Made by a program: the position numbers and the translations under genes. Shown here piece by piece: positions 15,243 through 23,159 of a DNA stretch of 35,395 nt. Positions within the stretch are counted from its first letter, which is position 1, and every line of letters begins with the position of its first letter. The notes below the pieces were generated by a model. That model was not told where the DNA came from. It ran no database searches and was given only the letters and a program-made list of their open reading frames with translations. This stretch comes from Kiritimatiellia bacterium (lineage in GTDB: Bacteria; Verrucomicrobiota; Kiritimatiellia; CAIQIC01; Lenti-01), in contig JAFSUH010000066.1 in NCBI GenBank assembly GCA_017445365.1, positions 1-35,395 of the forward strand. Reading direction: 5' to 3'.

Positions 15243-16424
15243 CTAAATCCCTCCAGGGCCCCAAAGGGTTTCGGGCACGATGACGACATCCCCGTCCTGG
15301 AGGGGCAAATCGTGTTCGAAATGGCCTTCGTTCAAAATGCTCTTGACGTCCACCGTCAGGATTTTCTTCTCGCCGTCCGGGTTCATCCGCTGGACCTGCA
15401 CCTTGGAGGGGTTCGCGAATTCGGCGAAGCCTCCCGCTTCCAGGAGAACGCGCGCGAGGGTCGCGTTGGGCCCGGACGAGAAGGTGAAAGCCCCCATGTG
15501 CTTGACCTTGCCGAGGAGATACACCTGCTGGCCGACCACGTTGCGCGTGGAGGGGACGAAAAAGATGTCGCGGGGTTCCATTGCCGCGTTGACGGACATG
15601 TCCGCGGCGGAGAAGAGGCGGCCGAGATCGACGGGGATGACCGTGTACGTGCCGTCCTTGCGCGGCCGGAGGATGCGGCCCTTGTCCCAGTCGGCGAATT
15701 CGCCCAACCCCCCCACGAGCGTCACGGCCTTGATGACGTCCATGCCCGGCGTGTACGGGTGGAAGCCCGGCGAGCGGACTTCGCCCAGGGCGAGGAATTC
15801 GCTCGCGGCATCCGTCTCCCCGCGGCGGGGGACGACGACGATGTCGCGCGGGCGGAGGTACTGGTCGCGCGAATAATCGAGGCTTTCGCTCATTTCCTTG
15901 ACGTTCACCTCGATCGTCTCCCGTTCCATGCCCCCGCCGGGCGCCCAGCGGAGGATGCGGACGTGCTCGCTGGCGGCGTCGGGCGTCAAGCCGCCGCTGC
16001 GGACGATGGCTTCCATCAAGGTCAGGATCGCGTCCCCGCGGAAAGGAAGGACGCCGGGGGAGGCGACCTCGCCGGTGATCATCACGTCGCCTTCCACGAA
16101 GTTGGCGATGGAAACCGAGACGGTCGCTTCCTTGAAAAAGTCCTTTTCGAGGGCCTTTTCCAGCTTGCGGGCCGCTTCGCCGGGCGTGAGTTCGGCGATG
16201 ACGATGCGTCCGGCGAAGGAGAAGTCGATGGTGCCGTCGCCCGCGACGGGGTAGACGCGCGAAAGGTCCGGCTGTTCGCGGACGGTGATGTTCAGCCGGT
16301 CGCCCGCCAGGATGCGCCGGGCGGAGGCGTCTTCTGCGGCCCGGACGGGAAGGGAAAGGAGGGCGGCGCAGAGGGCAACGGGGGAAAAACGGCGAAGGAG
16401 GTTGAAAAACGGCCTAGAAGACAT
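15243..16424 (-). CDS. Wza-like outer-membrane polysaccharide export protein
   Basis: 393 aa. Residues 1-29 form a signal peptide (RRFSPVALCAALLSLPVRA, cut before AED). There is no lipobox Cys, unlike E. coli Wza. A Poly_export domain (about 36-118) reads ILAGDRLNITVREQPDLSRVYPVAGDGTIDFSFAG. It is followed by several SLBB-type beta-grasp repeats, for example VMITGEVASPGVLPFRGDAILTLMEAIVRSGGL, FLALGEVRSPGFHPYTPGMDVIKAVTLVGGL and VYLLGKVKHMGAFTFSSGPNATLARVLLEAGGF. It should form the periplasm-to-outside conduit for the polysaccharide. Its start overlaps the end of the upstream barrel gene by 11 bp. Confidence 0.95.
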   Translation of the reverse strand: MSSRPFFNLLRRFSPVALCAALLSLPVRAAEDASARRILAGDRLNITVREQPDLSRVYPVAGDGTIDFSFAGRIVIAELTPGEAARKLEKALEKDFFKEATVSVSIANFVEGDVMITGEVASPGVLPFRGDAILTLMEAIVRSGGLTPDAASEHVRILRWAPGGGMERETIEVNVKEMSESLDYSRDQYLRPRDIVVVPRRGETDAASEFLALGEVRSPGFHPYTPGMDVIKAVTLVGGLGEFADWDKGRILRPRKDGTYTVIPVDLGRLFSAADMSVNAAMEPRDIFFVPSTRNVVGQQVYLLGKVKHMGAFTFSSGPNATLARVLLEAGGFAEFANPSKVQVQRMNPDGEKKILTVDVKSILNEGHFEHDLPLQDGDVVIVPETLWGPGGI

Positions 16425-17940
16425 AGTTCAACGAATACGAAACCACGTGTTCCTGTTGCGGGCCGTGATGGTGGAAGTTGCTCAGTTCGTAGCTGTACGT
16501 GTAGGAAAGGGTGCGCGAGAGCGACAGCGTCAGTTGGCGGGAGTGGGAAACGGACGCGTCGATGGTGCGGGTGTATTCGATGCCGCTTCCGGCGTCGCCG
16601 CTCCCCTCTTCCCCGTCGGCTCCGTCCCCGGAGAGGGCGGACTCCTCCTCGTCGGCGGAGGCGGAAGAGTCGTCGCCCAAAGGCTCTTCGATTTCGTATT
16701 GGAAGGAGGCGGAGAGGCTCAAGCCCTTGATGAAAACGTCGGAAACGCCGATCGTGTAGGCGAACGTGGTGTCCTTGGTGTCCTGGTTGCTGCCGAACGT
16801 CGATTCGGGTTCCTGCGTGAAGTTGAGCGCGTGCGTCAACCGTCCCCACGTGTGGGTGAGCGACAAATCGTATTCGAAGGAAATGTCGTCCTCATCGACC
16901 TCCCGTTCCCAAGTCAGGGACCCGGCGAAGAGAAGGTTCGGCATGATTTGGAAGGAGTCGGAGGCGCCGATGGAATAGGTCGGCTCCCACGAGTATTCAC
17001 GTTCGGCCGGTTCGTCGTTGGAGGACTCGATGCCCACGGACCACGTAATGACCGGGTGGCGGATCCACGGGAGAGAGCCGTCCACTCCGAATTCATGGGT
17101 GTTTTCGATTTCCCGGACGGAGTTCGTCTGGTGCGGGTAGGTCGTTTCCGTCCGTTCGTAGGTGTAGTAGAGACCGAGGAAGCTCGTCAGGTCGTAGTGG
17201 ACGCCCGCCGTGTAATCCCACTCGTCGTTGTCGCCTTCCTGCGACTCCTTCTTGTCGTACGCTTCGGAGGTGAAGGTCGCACCGGCATTCGCGGTGAAGT
17301 TGCCGACCTCGAACGTGGCGTCGGCGCCGTAGGTGAGGGTCAGGCACGGATCGTGGCGGAGGTGCGAATGGCCCTTCCGGTAGGTCTTCTTGCGGATTGT
17401 CCCGGTCGTCGCGTCGTATTCGTACTCGGTTTCGGTCTCCCCGCCTTCCGCTTCGGCTTCCGCTTCCGAAATTTCCATTTCCTCGATGGAGTAGTCCGCT
17501 CCGGCCATGCCGTGTAGGGCGAGGAAAGGCGGCAGGCGCACGGTCATGTCGGCAATCCCCGAGTAGGTCATCGTGTCGTCCGCGTCGTGGTAGAGGTATT
17601 TCTCGTACCCGATGGAGCCGCCCAGCGCGAATCGCACGTTTTCGCGGACCGCCAGCCCCGTGTTCGCGGCCAAGCCCGCCGTGAAGGTGAAGTCGTCCTT
17701 GTGTTCGGAGTGGTCCACCTCTTCGGGATAGGCACCGTCGTAGTTGTCGGAGTACTCGACCCCGGCGTTCGCCGAAGCGAAAATGTCGAACGGCCCCAAA
17801 TGGAGCGCGGGTCCTGCGGCAAGAACCGGCCCCGCGGCCAATCCCAAGGCAACCAAGAGCGCCAAGCCCGCTTCACGACCCCACGAACGCGGGACGGACG
17901 CGTTGCGTCGCGGAAAGCGGAAAATGGACGGGCGGAACAT
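16414..17940 (-). CDS. Outer-membrane beta-barrel protein of the exopolysaccharide operon
   Basis: 508 aa from the ATG at 17940; a TTG at 17952 in the same frame is less likely. The signal peptide (about 18-42, AGLALLVALGLAAGPVLAAG) is preceded by a basic stretch. The rest alternates in a beta-strand pattern rich in Tyr, Thr and Ser (LGLYYTYERTETTYPH, SLSLSRTLSYTYSYELSNF) and ends in Phe (SYSLNYVF), the C-terminal signal for BAM insertion. Two highly acidic loops (about 155-180 and near 440-470) interrupt the strands. Such barrels often stand beside Wza/Wzc genes and are suspected to help secretion, but no specific function is visible. It overlaps the next gene by 11 bp. Confidence 0.85.
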   Translation of the reverse strand: MFRPSIFRFPRRNASVPRSWGREAGLALLVALGLAAGPVLAAGPALHLGPFDIFASANAGVEYSDNYDGAYPEEVDHSEHKDDFTFTAGLAANTGLAVRENVRFALGGSIGYEKYLYHDADDTMTYSGIADMTVRLPPFLALHGMAGADYSIEEMEISEAEAEAEGGETETEYEYDATTGTIRKKTYRKGHSHLRHDPCLTLTYGADATFEVGNFTANAGATFTSEAYDKKESQEGDNDEWDYTAGVHYDLTSFLGLYYTYERTETTYPHQTNSVREIENTHEFGVDGSLPWIRHPVITWSVGIESSNDEPAEREYSWEPTYSIGASDSFQIMPNLLFAGSLTWEREVDEDDISFEYDLSLTHTWGRLTHALNFTQEPESTFGSNQDTKDTTFAYTIGVSDVFIKGLSLSASFQYEIEEPLGDDSSASADEEESALSGDGADGEEGSGDAGSGIEYTRTIDASVSHSRQLTLSLSRTLSYTYSYELSNFHHHGPQQEHVVSYSLNYVF

Positions 17941-18011
17941 GCGGGACGGCAAACGTCATTCGGTCCGCCGCCGCGTCCGGGAACCCGGAAGCGGCGGACG
18001 GGAAACGGCTG

Positions 18012-18359
18012 TCAGCGACCCTTGGTGGGCGTGTAGTCGCGGACGTTGGTCGCGGACCCGGTGTAGTCGCCGGGTTCGCCCCACTGGACGACGCGGCCGT
18101 TTTCGAAATAGACCCAGTAGGTCTTCGGCGACCACGTGAAGGCGGGCGGCAGGTATTCCCAGACTTCGGAGGATTCGCCGTCGGCGTAGAGCTTCGACGA
18201 GCGGATGACGAAGGGGTCGCCGATGGCTTCGCGGACCTGCGCGGCGTCCATGCCCAGCTGCAGGAGGCTGACGTTCGTGTTCCAGGACGCGCACCCGACC
18301 GCGCAAAGCAGGAGGGCGGGGAGGGCGGCGGGAAGAAGCCATTTGCGGAGAGAGTTCAT
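18012..18359 (-). CDS. Small BamE/SmpA-like lipoprotein, first gene of the exopolysaccharide operon
   Basis: 115 aa. Signal peptide with lipobox CAVGC (Cys23). The mature part has the SmpA/OmlA fold signature: a helix then turn, LLQLGMDAAQVREAIGDPFVIRSSKLYADGESSEVWEYLPPAF, followed by YWVYFENGRVVQWGEPGDY. In BamE this domain supports outer-membrane protein assembly. Here the small protein heads the exopolysaccharide gene set and may help assemble the barrel or exporter encoded just downstream (gap 71 bp). AAAGG lies about 9 nt before the ATG. Confidence 0.8.
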   Translation of the reverse strand: MNSLRKWLLPAALPALLLCAVGCASWNTNVSLLQLGMDAAQVREAIGDPFVIRSSKLYADGESSEVWEYLPPAFTWSPKTYWVYFENGRVVQWGEPGDYTGSATNVRDYTPTKGR

Positions 18360-18525
18360 GGAAACGCCTTTCGGGGATGGGGAAAGAAGAAGGAGCGGCG
18401 GAACAACCGCACCGTTGGAAAAGGAAAGCAGAATCCCGAACCCAAAGCAAACCTTATTCCCGCCGGCGGGGACCTTCCGGGGAAATCGGGGCGGGGAAGG
18501 AAAGGCATTCCCCGGAAAAACGGCG

Positions 18526-18560
18526 GGAAAAAGGAAAAGGCCGGGGGGAACCCGGCCTTT
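18526..18560 (-). terminator. Intrinsic terminator of rpsB-tsf
   Basis: On the minus strand AAAGGCCGGG, loop TTCCC and CCCGGCCTTT form a 10-bp stem followed by TCCTTTTTCCC. It starts 21 bases after the tsf stop codon and separates the translation operon from the exopolysaccharide operon. Confidence 0.9.
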
Positions 18561-18581
18561 CCGATGGCGTTGGAGGGCGGC

Positions 18582-19421
18582 TTACGCGCCGAGCTGCCAG
18601 CGGACGAAGCGGCGGACGCGGATTTCGTCGCCGAGCTTCTTCGAAACTTCCGCGATGACGTCGGAGACCTTCTTCGAGTTCTCCTTGACGTATTCCTGTT
18701 CGACCAGGCAGACGCCGGAGAAGTACTTGTCGAGCTTGCCGTTCACGATCTTTTCGATGATCTGCGCGGGCTTGTTTTCGACCTGCTTCGCGTAGATCGC
18801 CTTCTCGTTTTCGACGAGTTCCGCGGGCACCTGGTCGCGGGTGACGCACAGCGGCGCCGCCGCGGTGATCTGGAGGGCGAGGTCCGTCGCGAGTTCCTTG
18901 AACTCCGCCGCCGCCTTCGTCTCTTCCTTGCCGCAGCCGATTTCGGCGAGCACGCCGAACTTGCCGCCCATGTGGATGTACGAAACGATCGCGCCCGTGC
19001 CCTGCACGGAAAGCGTGACGTTGCGGCGCGCGACGATGTTCTCGCCGATTTCCGCGATTTTCTGCTCGACCTTCGCCTTCGCCGCCTCTCCGATGGTGCC
19101 TTCCGCCGCGCCGCGCGCGTCGGCGAGCAGTTCCCGCACGAACGCCTGGAAGCCTTCGTTCTTCGCGACGAAGTCGGTTTCGCAGTTGACTTCGACCATC
19201 GTCCCGCTCTGCCCGTCGCCGGAGATGCAGGAGGCGATGACGCCTTCCTTCGCGGTGCGCGCCGCGCGCTTCGCGGCGACCGCGACGCCCCGCTCGCGCA
19301 GGATGCGGATGGCCGCGGCCTTGTCGCCGTCGGTCTGGACGAGGGCCTTCTTGCATTCCATCATGCCCACGCCGGTTTCTTCGCGCAGTTCCTTGACCAA
19401 TGCTGCCGTGATAGTTGCCAT
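18582..19421 (-). CDS. tsf: Translation elongation factor Ts
   Basis: 279 aa, within the family range. It is the guanine-nucleotide exchange factor for EF-Tu. The N-terminal UBA-like domain with LVKELREETGVGMMECKKAL and the TDGDKAAAIRILRERG segment is followed by the core motif VEVNCETDFVAKNEGF, which contacts EF-Tu. A second core half has YIHMGGKFGVLAEIGC, and the coiled-coil region contains ENKPAQIIEKIVNGKLDKYF. It lies 48 bp after rpsB in the near-universal rpsB-tsf order and ends at a strong terminator. Confidence 0.98.
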   Translation of the reverse strand: MATITAALVKELREETGVGMMECKKALVQTDGDKAAAIRILRERGVAVAAKRAARTAKEGVIASCISGDGQSGTMVEVNCETDFVAKNEGFQAFVRELLADARGAAEGTIGEAAKAKVEQKIAEIGENIVARRNVTLSVQGTGAIVSYIHMGGKFGVLAEIGCGKEETKAAAEFKELATDLALQITAAAPLCVTRDQVPAELVENEKAIYAKQVENKPAQIIEKIVNGKLDKYFSGVCLVEQEYVKENSKKVSDVIAEVSKKLGDEIRVRRFVRWQLGA

Positions 19422-19469
19422 GGTAGTCGTCTTTCTTCTCTGTTGGTTGCGGTTTCGGGGGAATCGGGG

Positions 19470-20405
19470 TTACGCGTCGGCCTTCGGGGCTTCCGCGGCG
19501 GCTTCGGCCATGCCCTTGGCGATGGCGGCGGCTTCGGCTTTCGCCTTCGCGTCGCGCTCGGCCTTGGCGATGGCGGCGGCTTCCGCGCGCTTGGCGGCGG
19601 CGGCTTCGCGTTCGGCGCGTTCGGCCTTGGCCTTGGCTTCGGCGGCGGCGCGCTCTTCGGCGATGCGCTTGGCTTCGGCGGCGGCGACCTTTTCGTACGC
19701 CTTCCGGGCTTCGGCGATCGTGCAGGCGAGAAGGTCGCAGACGAGCTTGATGCCGCGGATGGCGTCGTCGTTGGCGGGAATCGGGTAGTCGACGCAGGTC
19801 GGGTCGGCGTTGGCGTCCACCATCGCGATGACGGGGATGTGGAGGCGGCGGGCCTCTTCGACGGCGATGGACTCGGCGAGGACGTCGATGACGAAGAGCG
19901 CGCCGGGGTTGCCGTTCAGCCCGGCGATGCCGGAGAGGTTGTACTGGAGGCGCTCGAGGTCGTGGCGCATCCGGTAGGCTTCCTTCTTCGGGAGGTTGTC
20001 GATGGACCCGTCCGCGACCATGCGCTCGATGGTGTGCATCTTGTCGATGGACTTGGCGATGGTGACGCGGTTGGTGAGGGTGCCGCCGAGCCAGCGGTTG
20101 ACGACGTACGGCTGTCCCGCGGCTTCGGCCATGGCCTTGACGGCCTTCTGGGCCTGCTTCTTGGTGCCGACGAAGAGGATCTGCTTGCCGGAGGAAACGA
20201 CGTTGTAGACGATCTGGCGGGCCTGCTGGAGTCCGACGAGGGTCTTTTCGAGGTCGATGATGTAGATGCCGTTGCGCTGCCCGAAGAGGTAGGGGCGCAT
20301 CTTGGGGTTCCAGCGTTTGGTGCGGTGCCCGAAATGGAGACCGGCCTCGAGGAGGTCCTGGATGGCGACGTCGTTGCGGACGTTGGGGGTGTCGATGAAT
20401 TCCAT
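19470..20405 (-). CDS. rpsB: 30S ribosomal protein S2 with Ala/Lys/Glu-rich C-terminal extension
   Basis: 311 aa. The S2 hallmarks are LLEAGLHFGHRTKRWNPKMRPYLFGQRNGIYIIDLEKT, GKQILFVGTKKQAQ, NRWLGGTLTN and the PVIAMVDANADPTCVDYPIPANDDAIRGI segment. The core ends near residue 235. The remaining 70 or so residues (EARKAYEKVAAAEAKRIAEERAA and onward) form a low-complexity, probably helical tail, well beyond the usual S2 length. The start at 20405 fits the S2 N-terminus, with AAGGA upstream. The leader contains hairpins that could serve S2 autoregulation. Confidence 0.97.
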   Translation of the reverse strand: MEFIDTPNVRNDVAIQDLLEAGLHFGHRTKRWNPKMRPYLFGQRNGIYIIDLEKTLVGLQQARQIVYNVVSSGKQILFVGTKKQAQKAVKAMAEAAGQPYVVNRWLGGTLTNRVTIAKSIDKMHTIERMVADGSIDNLPKKEAYRMRHDLERLQYNLSGIAGLNGNPGALFVIDVLAESIAVEEARRLHIPVIAMVDANADPTCVDYPIPANDDAIRGIKLVCDLLACTIAEARKAYEKVAAAEAKRIAEERAAAEAKAKAERAEREAAAAKRAEAAAIAKAERDAKAKAEAAAIAKGMAEAAAEAPKADA

Positions 20406-20476
20406 GCGTGTTGGTTCCTTGTTTGTTTGTCCCGCCCGCCTTGGAAAGTGGCGGGAAGGAAATCCGCTTTTCCCGA

Positions 20477-20534
20477 GGGGCAAGGGACCTTGTCCCCAAG
20501 GATTTCGCTTCCGTTGCCGCGTCGGTGCGGCAAC
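20477..20534 (-). promoter_or_regulatory. Hairpins in the rpsB leader, candidate S2 autoregulatory site
   Basis: Two inverted repeats lie between the putative promoter and rpsB: GTTGCCGC/GCGGCAAC with a 6-nt loop (20513-20534), and GGGGCAAG/CTTGTCCC with one wobble (20477-20496). Leaders of rpsB in other bacteria carry S2-binding structures. The match here is positional only. Confidence 0.35.
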
Positions 20535-20542
20535 GGCCGGGG

Positions 20543-20572
20543 AAGCTACGCTTGGGGTGGGTGCGGGTGCAA
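20543..20572 (-). promoter_or_regulatory. Candidate promoter of rpsB-tsf
   Basis: Minus strand: TTGCAC (20567-20572), 18-nt spacer, TAGCTT (20543-20548). This would give a leader of about 130 nt in front of rpsB. Confidence 0.5.
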
Positions 20573-20667
20573 GCGAAAAGCGCGCCATCCCGGCCGCGCA
20601 CCGGGAGCGTCGTTTGTCATTGCGCCGGGAGGCGCGCGGCGCAAAACTCCCCGTCAAGGAGACACCG

Positions 20668-21705
20668 ATGAAAACCTTCGACGAAGCCACCGCCTCCATC
20701 CCGCTCGCCTGGGTCGGTCCGGTCAAAACGACCGGCCCGTTCCCGTACGACGGGCCCGTCCCGCTCGCCACCTTCGAGTCGCCCCTCTGGCCCAGCGTCG
20801 CGCGCGGCGCCGCCGTGACGCGTCACGCCGGGGGCATCTTCGCCGCCGTTCCCGACGCGCGCATGACCCGCTCCGTCGCCCTCGCCGCGCCCGACGCCGA
20901 GCGCGCCGCCGCCTGGGCCGCGGAAGTCCCGTCCCTCGCGGAGGAGCTCCGCCGCGCGACCGGGGCCACCAGCCGCCACGCGAAGTACCTCGACTGCCGC
21001 GCCGAAACCGCGGGCCGCCTCCTCTTTCTCCGCTTCGCCTTTTCCACCGGCGAGGCGAGCGGCCACAACATGGCGACCAAGGCCGCCGCCGCCGCGCTCC
21101 AATGGCTTCTCGCGCACTGGGAGGGCGCGGAGTACGTCAGCGAATCCGGCAACCTCTGCTGCGACAAGAAGACGAGCGCCGTCAACGGCCTCCTCGGCCG
21201 CGGCAGGCGCGCCGTCGCCGAAGCGCGGATTCCCGCCGCCCTCGTCAAGCGCTTCCTCCACGTCGAAGCGGCGGACATCGAGCGGCTCAACTGGCGGAAG
21301 AACTACGTCGGAAGCGTCCTCGCCGGATCCCTCCGAAGCGCCAACGCCCACTTCGCCAACATGCTTCTCGCCTTCTACCTCGCCACCGGCCAGGACGCCG
21401 CCAACATCGTCGAAGGCTCGCAGGGTACCGTCCTCGCGGAGGCGGAAGCGGACGGGGCCCTCCGCTTTTCGGTGACCCTCCCCAATCTCGTCGTCGGCAC
21501 CGTCGGCAACGGCAAGGGCCTGCCGTGGGTCAAGGAAAACCTCGCCCGCCTCGGGTGCGACGGCGGCGGCGACGGGTCGGCTTCGGCACGCCTCGCGGCG
21601 CTCGCGGCGGCCACGGTGCTCTGCGGCGAGCTCTCGCTCCTCGCGGCGCTCGCCAAGCCCGGCGAACTCATGGGCGCGCACCTCGCCCTCGAACGCGGGA
21701 AATGA
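20668..21705 (+). CDS. Hydroxymethylglutaryl-CoA reductase, soluble bacterial type
   Basis: 345 aa with no membrane segments. It interconverts HMG-CoA and mevalonate with NAD(P)H. Catalytic residues seen: Glu37 in PLATFESPLWPSVARG, Lys167 in NLCCDKKTSAVN, Asp243 in LATGQDAANIVEG, and the C-terminal His338 in GELMGAHLALE. The cofactor region is STGEASGHNMATKA, replacing the DAMGMN of eukaryotic enzymes. LPNLVVGTVGNG and LCGELSLLAALA are further family blocks. AAGGAG lies 5 nt before the ATG. The gene shares an ATGA with the following flavoprotein gene. HMG-CoA reductase is not expected in bacteria that use only the MEP route, so either a mevalonate pathway or mevalonate catabolism is implied. 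No other pathway gene is in the window. Confidence 0.93.
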   Translation: MKTFDEATASIPLAWVGPVKTTGPFPYDGPVPLATFESPLWPSVARGAAVTRHAGGIFAAVPDARMTRSVALAAPDAERAAAWAAEVPSLAEELRRATGATSRHAKYLDCRAETAGRLLFLRFAFSTGEASGHNMATKAAAAALQWLLAHWEGAEYVSESGNLCCDKKTSAVNGLLGRGRRAVAEARIPAALVKRFLHVEAADIERLNWRKNYVGSVLAGSLRSANAHFANMLLAFYLATGQDAANIVEGSQGTVLAEAEADGALRFSVTLPNLVVGTVGNGKGLPWVKENLARLGCDGGGDGSASARLAALAAATVLCGELSLLAALAKPGELMGAHLALERGK

Positions 21706-23159
21706 GGCGCGCCGTCGCCATCGCGGGTGCGGGATTCGCGGGCCTCGCCTGCGCCATCCGCCTCGCGGAACGGGGCAACAAGGACATCCTCGTGCTGGAG
21801 GCCGGCCCCGCCCCCGGCGCGCGCACCGCTTCGGGCGTCCTGCTCCGCCCCGGCATCCTCGACGCGTGGTTGCCCGACGAGCGCGGACTTGCCATCGCCC
21901 GCCGCCGCTTCGCCTTCCTCTCCTCCCGCCGCTCCCTTTGCTTCCCCGTGCCCGCGGGGAAGAAGCGGCTGTACCGCGGAAGCGGACTCGTCCGCGCGCT
22001 GGCGGCGAAGGCCGAAGCGCTGGGGGTCGAAATCCTCTTCGGTGCGCCGGTGGAATCGCTCGCCGTCGGAAACGGCCGCGTCACCGGCGTCCGGGTGCTG
22101 GGCGAGACCTTGGAAGCGGACTGCGTCGTGCTGGCGGAAGGCGCGGGCGGCCATCTTCTGCGCGAAGCGCACGACGCGGGCGCGTTCCCGGCGGGAAGCG
22201 ACCCGAAGGCGGAACGGACCCGCGCCGTCGCCTTCCGCGCGGATTTCCGTTTCCCGGAAGCGGACGGGCGGCGCCGGGGGCTGGTGCTCCAAACGGTCGG
22301 ATTTCCCTTGACGCAGGAGTATCCGTCCCTCTACGGCGGCGGCTTCCTCTACGGCACCGCCGCGGACCGCCTCGCCGCGGGACTCGTCATCGCCCTGGAC
22401 TGGGCGCGGCCGGACTTTTCGCCGCACGCGGCGTGGGAAGCGTGGAAACGCCATCCCTTGGTCGCCCGCTTCCTCGCGGGCGGCGAAGAGGTTTCCTGCG
22501 GCGCCAAGCTGCTCCCCGAAGCGGGCTTCGCCGGGCTCGGCGCGATGGAAGGAAACGGCATCAAGGTCGCCGGCGACGCGGCGGGGCTGGTCGAGCCGCT
22601 GGATCTGGCCGGGGTCGAAGGCGCGCTCGAAAGCGGACGCGCCGCCGCCGATGCCATCGCGGACGGAAGGCCGCTTGCCGCGGAAAAGCTCGCCTTCGCG
22701 AAAAAGATGGAACGCGCCCGCGGATACCGCGAGGGATTCCGCCGGGGACTTGCGGCGGGCATCGCCGGAGCCGCCGCCATCGTGCTGAGCGGCGGGCGGA
22801 TCCACCCGCGGGACGGGGGCGGCAAGCCGGACCGCGAAACGCTTGCGCCCCGCTCGCCGGGCGCCGTCAATGCCGGGGAGGGAAAAGACGGCCGCGAAGC
22901 GGAACTCGCCTTTTCCGGCCTGCGGGGAAACGACCGGGAAGCGATTTTGCTTGACACGGAACGCTGCCGGGCATGCGGCGCGCGCTTCGGCCGCCCTTGC
23001 CTTGTTTTCTGTCCGGGCAAGGTGTTCCGGGCGGCGGACGGCGGGGGCGTCCGGCTCCAGACGGAAAACTGCCTTTCCTGCTGGACCTGCGAAAACAAGT
23101 GCCCGCTTGCGGCCGTCTCCAAGCGCGCCACCGCCGCCGGGCCCGTTTACGACTTGTGA
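21702..23159 (+). CDS. FixC/ETF-QO-like flavoprotein fused to a FixX-like ferredoxin domain
   Basis: 485 aa. The N-terminal FAD motif is AIAGAGFAGLACAIRLAERG, and a second FAD block, VAGDAAGLVEPLDLAGVEGALESGRAAADAI, lies near residues 288-320. Both are typical of the geranylgeranyl-reductase/FixC/ETF-quinone oxidoreductase superfamily. A short hydrophobic stretch (GLAAGIAGAAAIVLSGG) precedes the C-terminal part. The last 85 residues contain CRACGARFGRPCLVFCPGKVF and CLSCWTCENKCP, matching the 4Fe-4S region of ETF-QO or free-standing FixX. FixC and FixX are therefore joined in one chain, but no FixA/FixB (electron transfer flavoprotein) genes are near. It is translationally coupled to the HMG-CoA reductase gene by a 4-bp overlap, hinting at an isoprenoid-linked redox step, which is inference. 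Its 3' end overlaps the convergent PG0541-type gene by 13 bp. Confidence 0.85.
   Translation: MRRAVAIAGAGFAGLACAIRLAERGNKDILVLEAGPAPGARTASGVLLRPGILDAWLPDERGLAIARRRFAFLSSRRSLCFPVPAGKKRLYRGSGLVRALAAKAEALGVEILFGAPVESLAVGNGRVTGVRVLGETLEADCVVLAEGAGGHLLREAHDAGAFPAGSDPKAERTRAVAFRADFRFPEADGRRRGLVLQTVGFPLTQEYPSLYGGGFLYGTAADRLAAGLVIALDWARPDFSPHAAWEAWKRHPLVARFLAGGEEVSCGAKLLPEAGFAGLGAMEGNGIKVAGDAAGLVEPLDLAGVEGALESGRAAADAIADGRPLAAEKLAFAKKMERARGYREGFRRGLAAGIAGAAAIVLSGGRIHPRDGGGKPDRETLAPRSPGAVNAGEGKDGREAELAFSGLRGNDREAILLDTERCRACGARFGRPCLVFCPGKVFRAADGGGVRLQTENCLSCWTCENKCPLAAVSKRATAAGPVYDL

Noticed and set aside
9206-15283. Very long open frame on the plus strand (about 2000 codons) opposite pepD, the response regulator and the exopolysaccharide genes.
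   Set aside because: High GC in third codon positions of the minus-strand genes removes stops from the opposite frames. The translation is Arg/Gly/Glu-rich without domains and covers intergenic regions and several genuine genes.
15239-15289. Longer start of the Wzc-like gene at 15289.
   Set aside because: It would overlap the upstream gene by 47 bases, while the ATG at 15238 has GGAGGG at the right distance and a 4-bp gap.
20614-20647. TTGTCA and CAAAAC as promoter of the HMG-CoA reductase gene.
   Set aside because: The spacer would be 22 nt, too long for a sigma70-type promoter. No better pair was found, so none is annotated.
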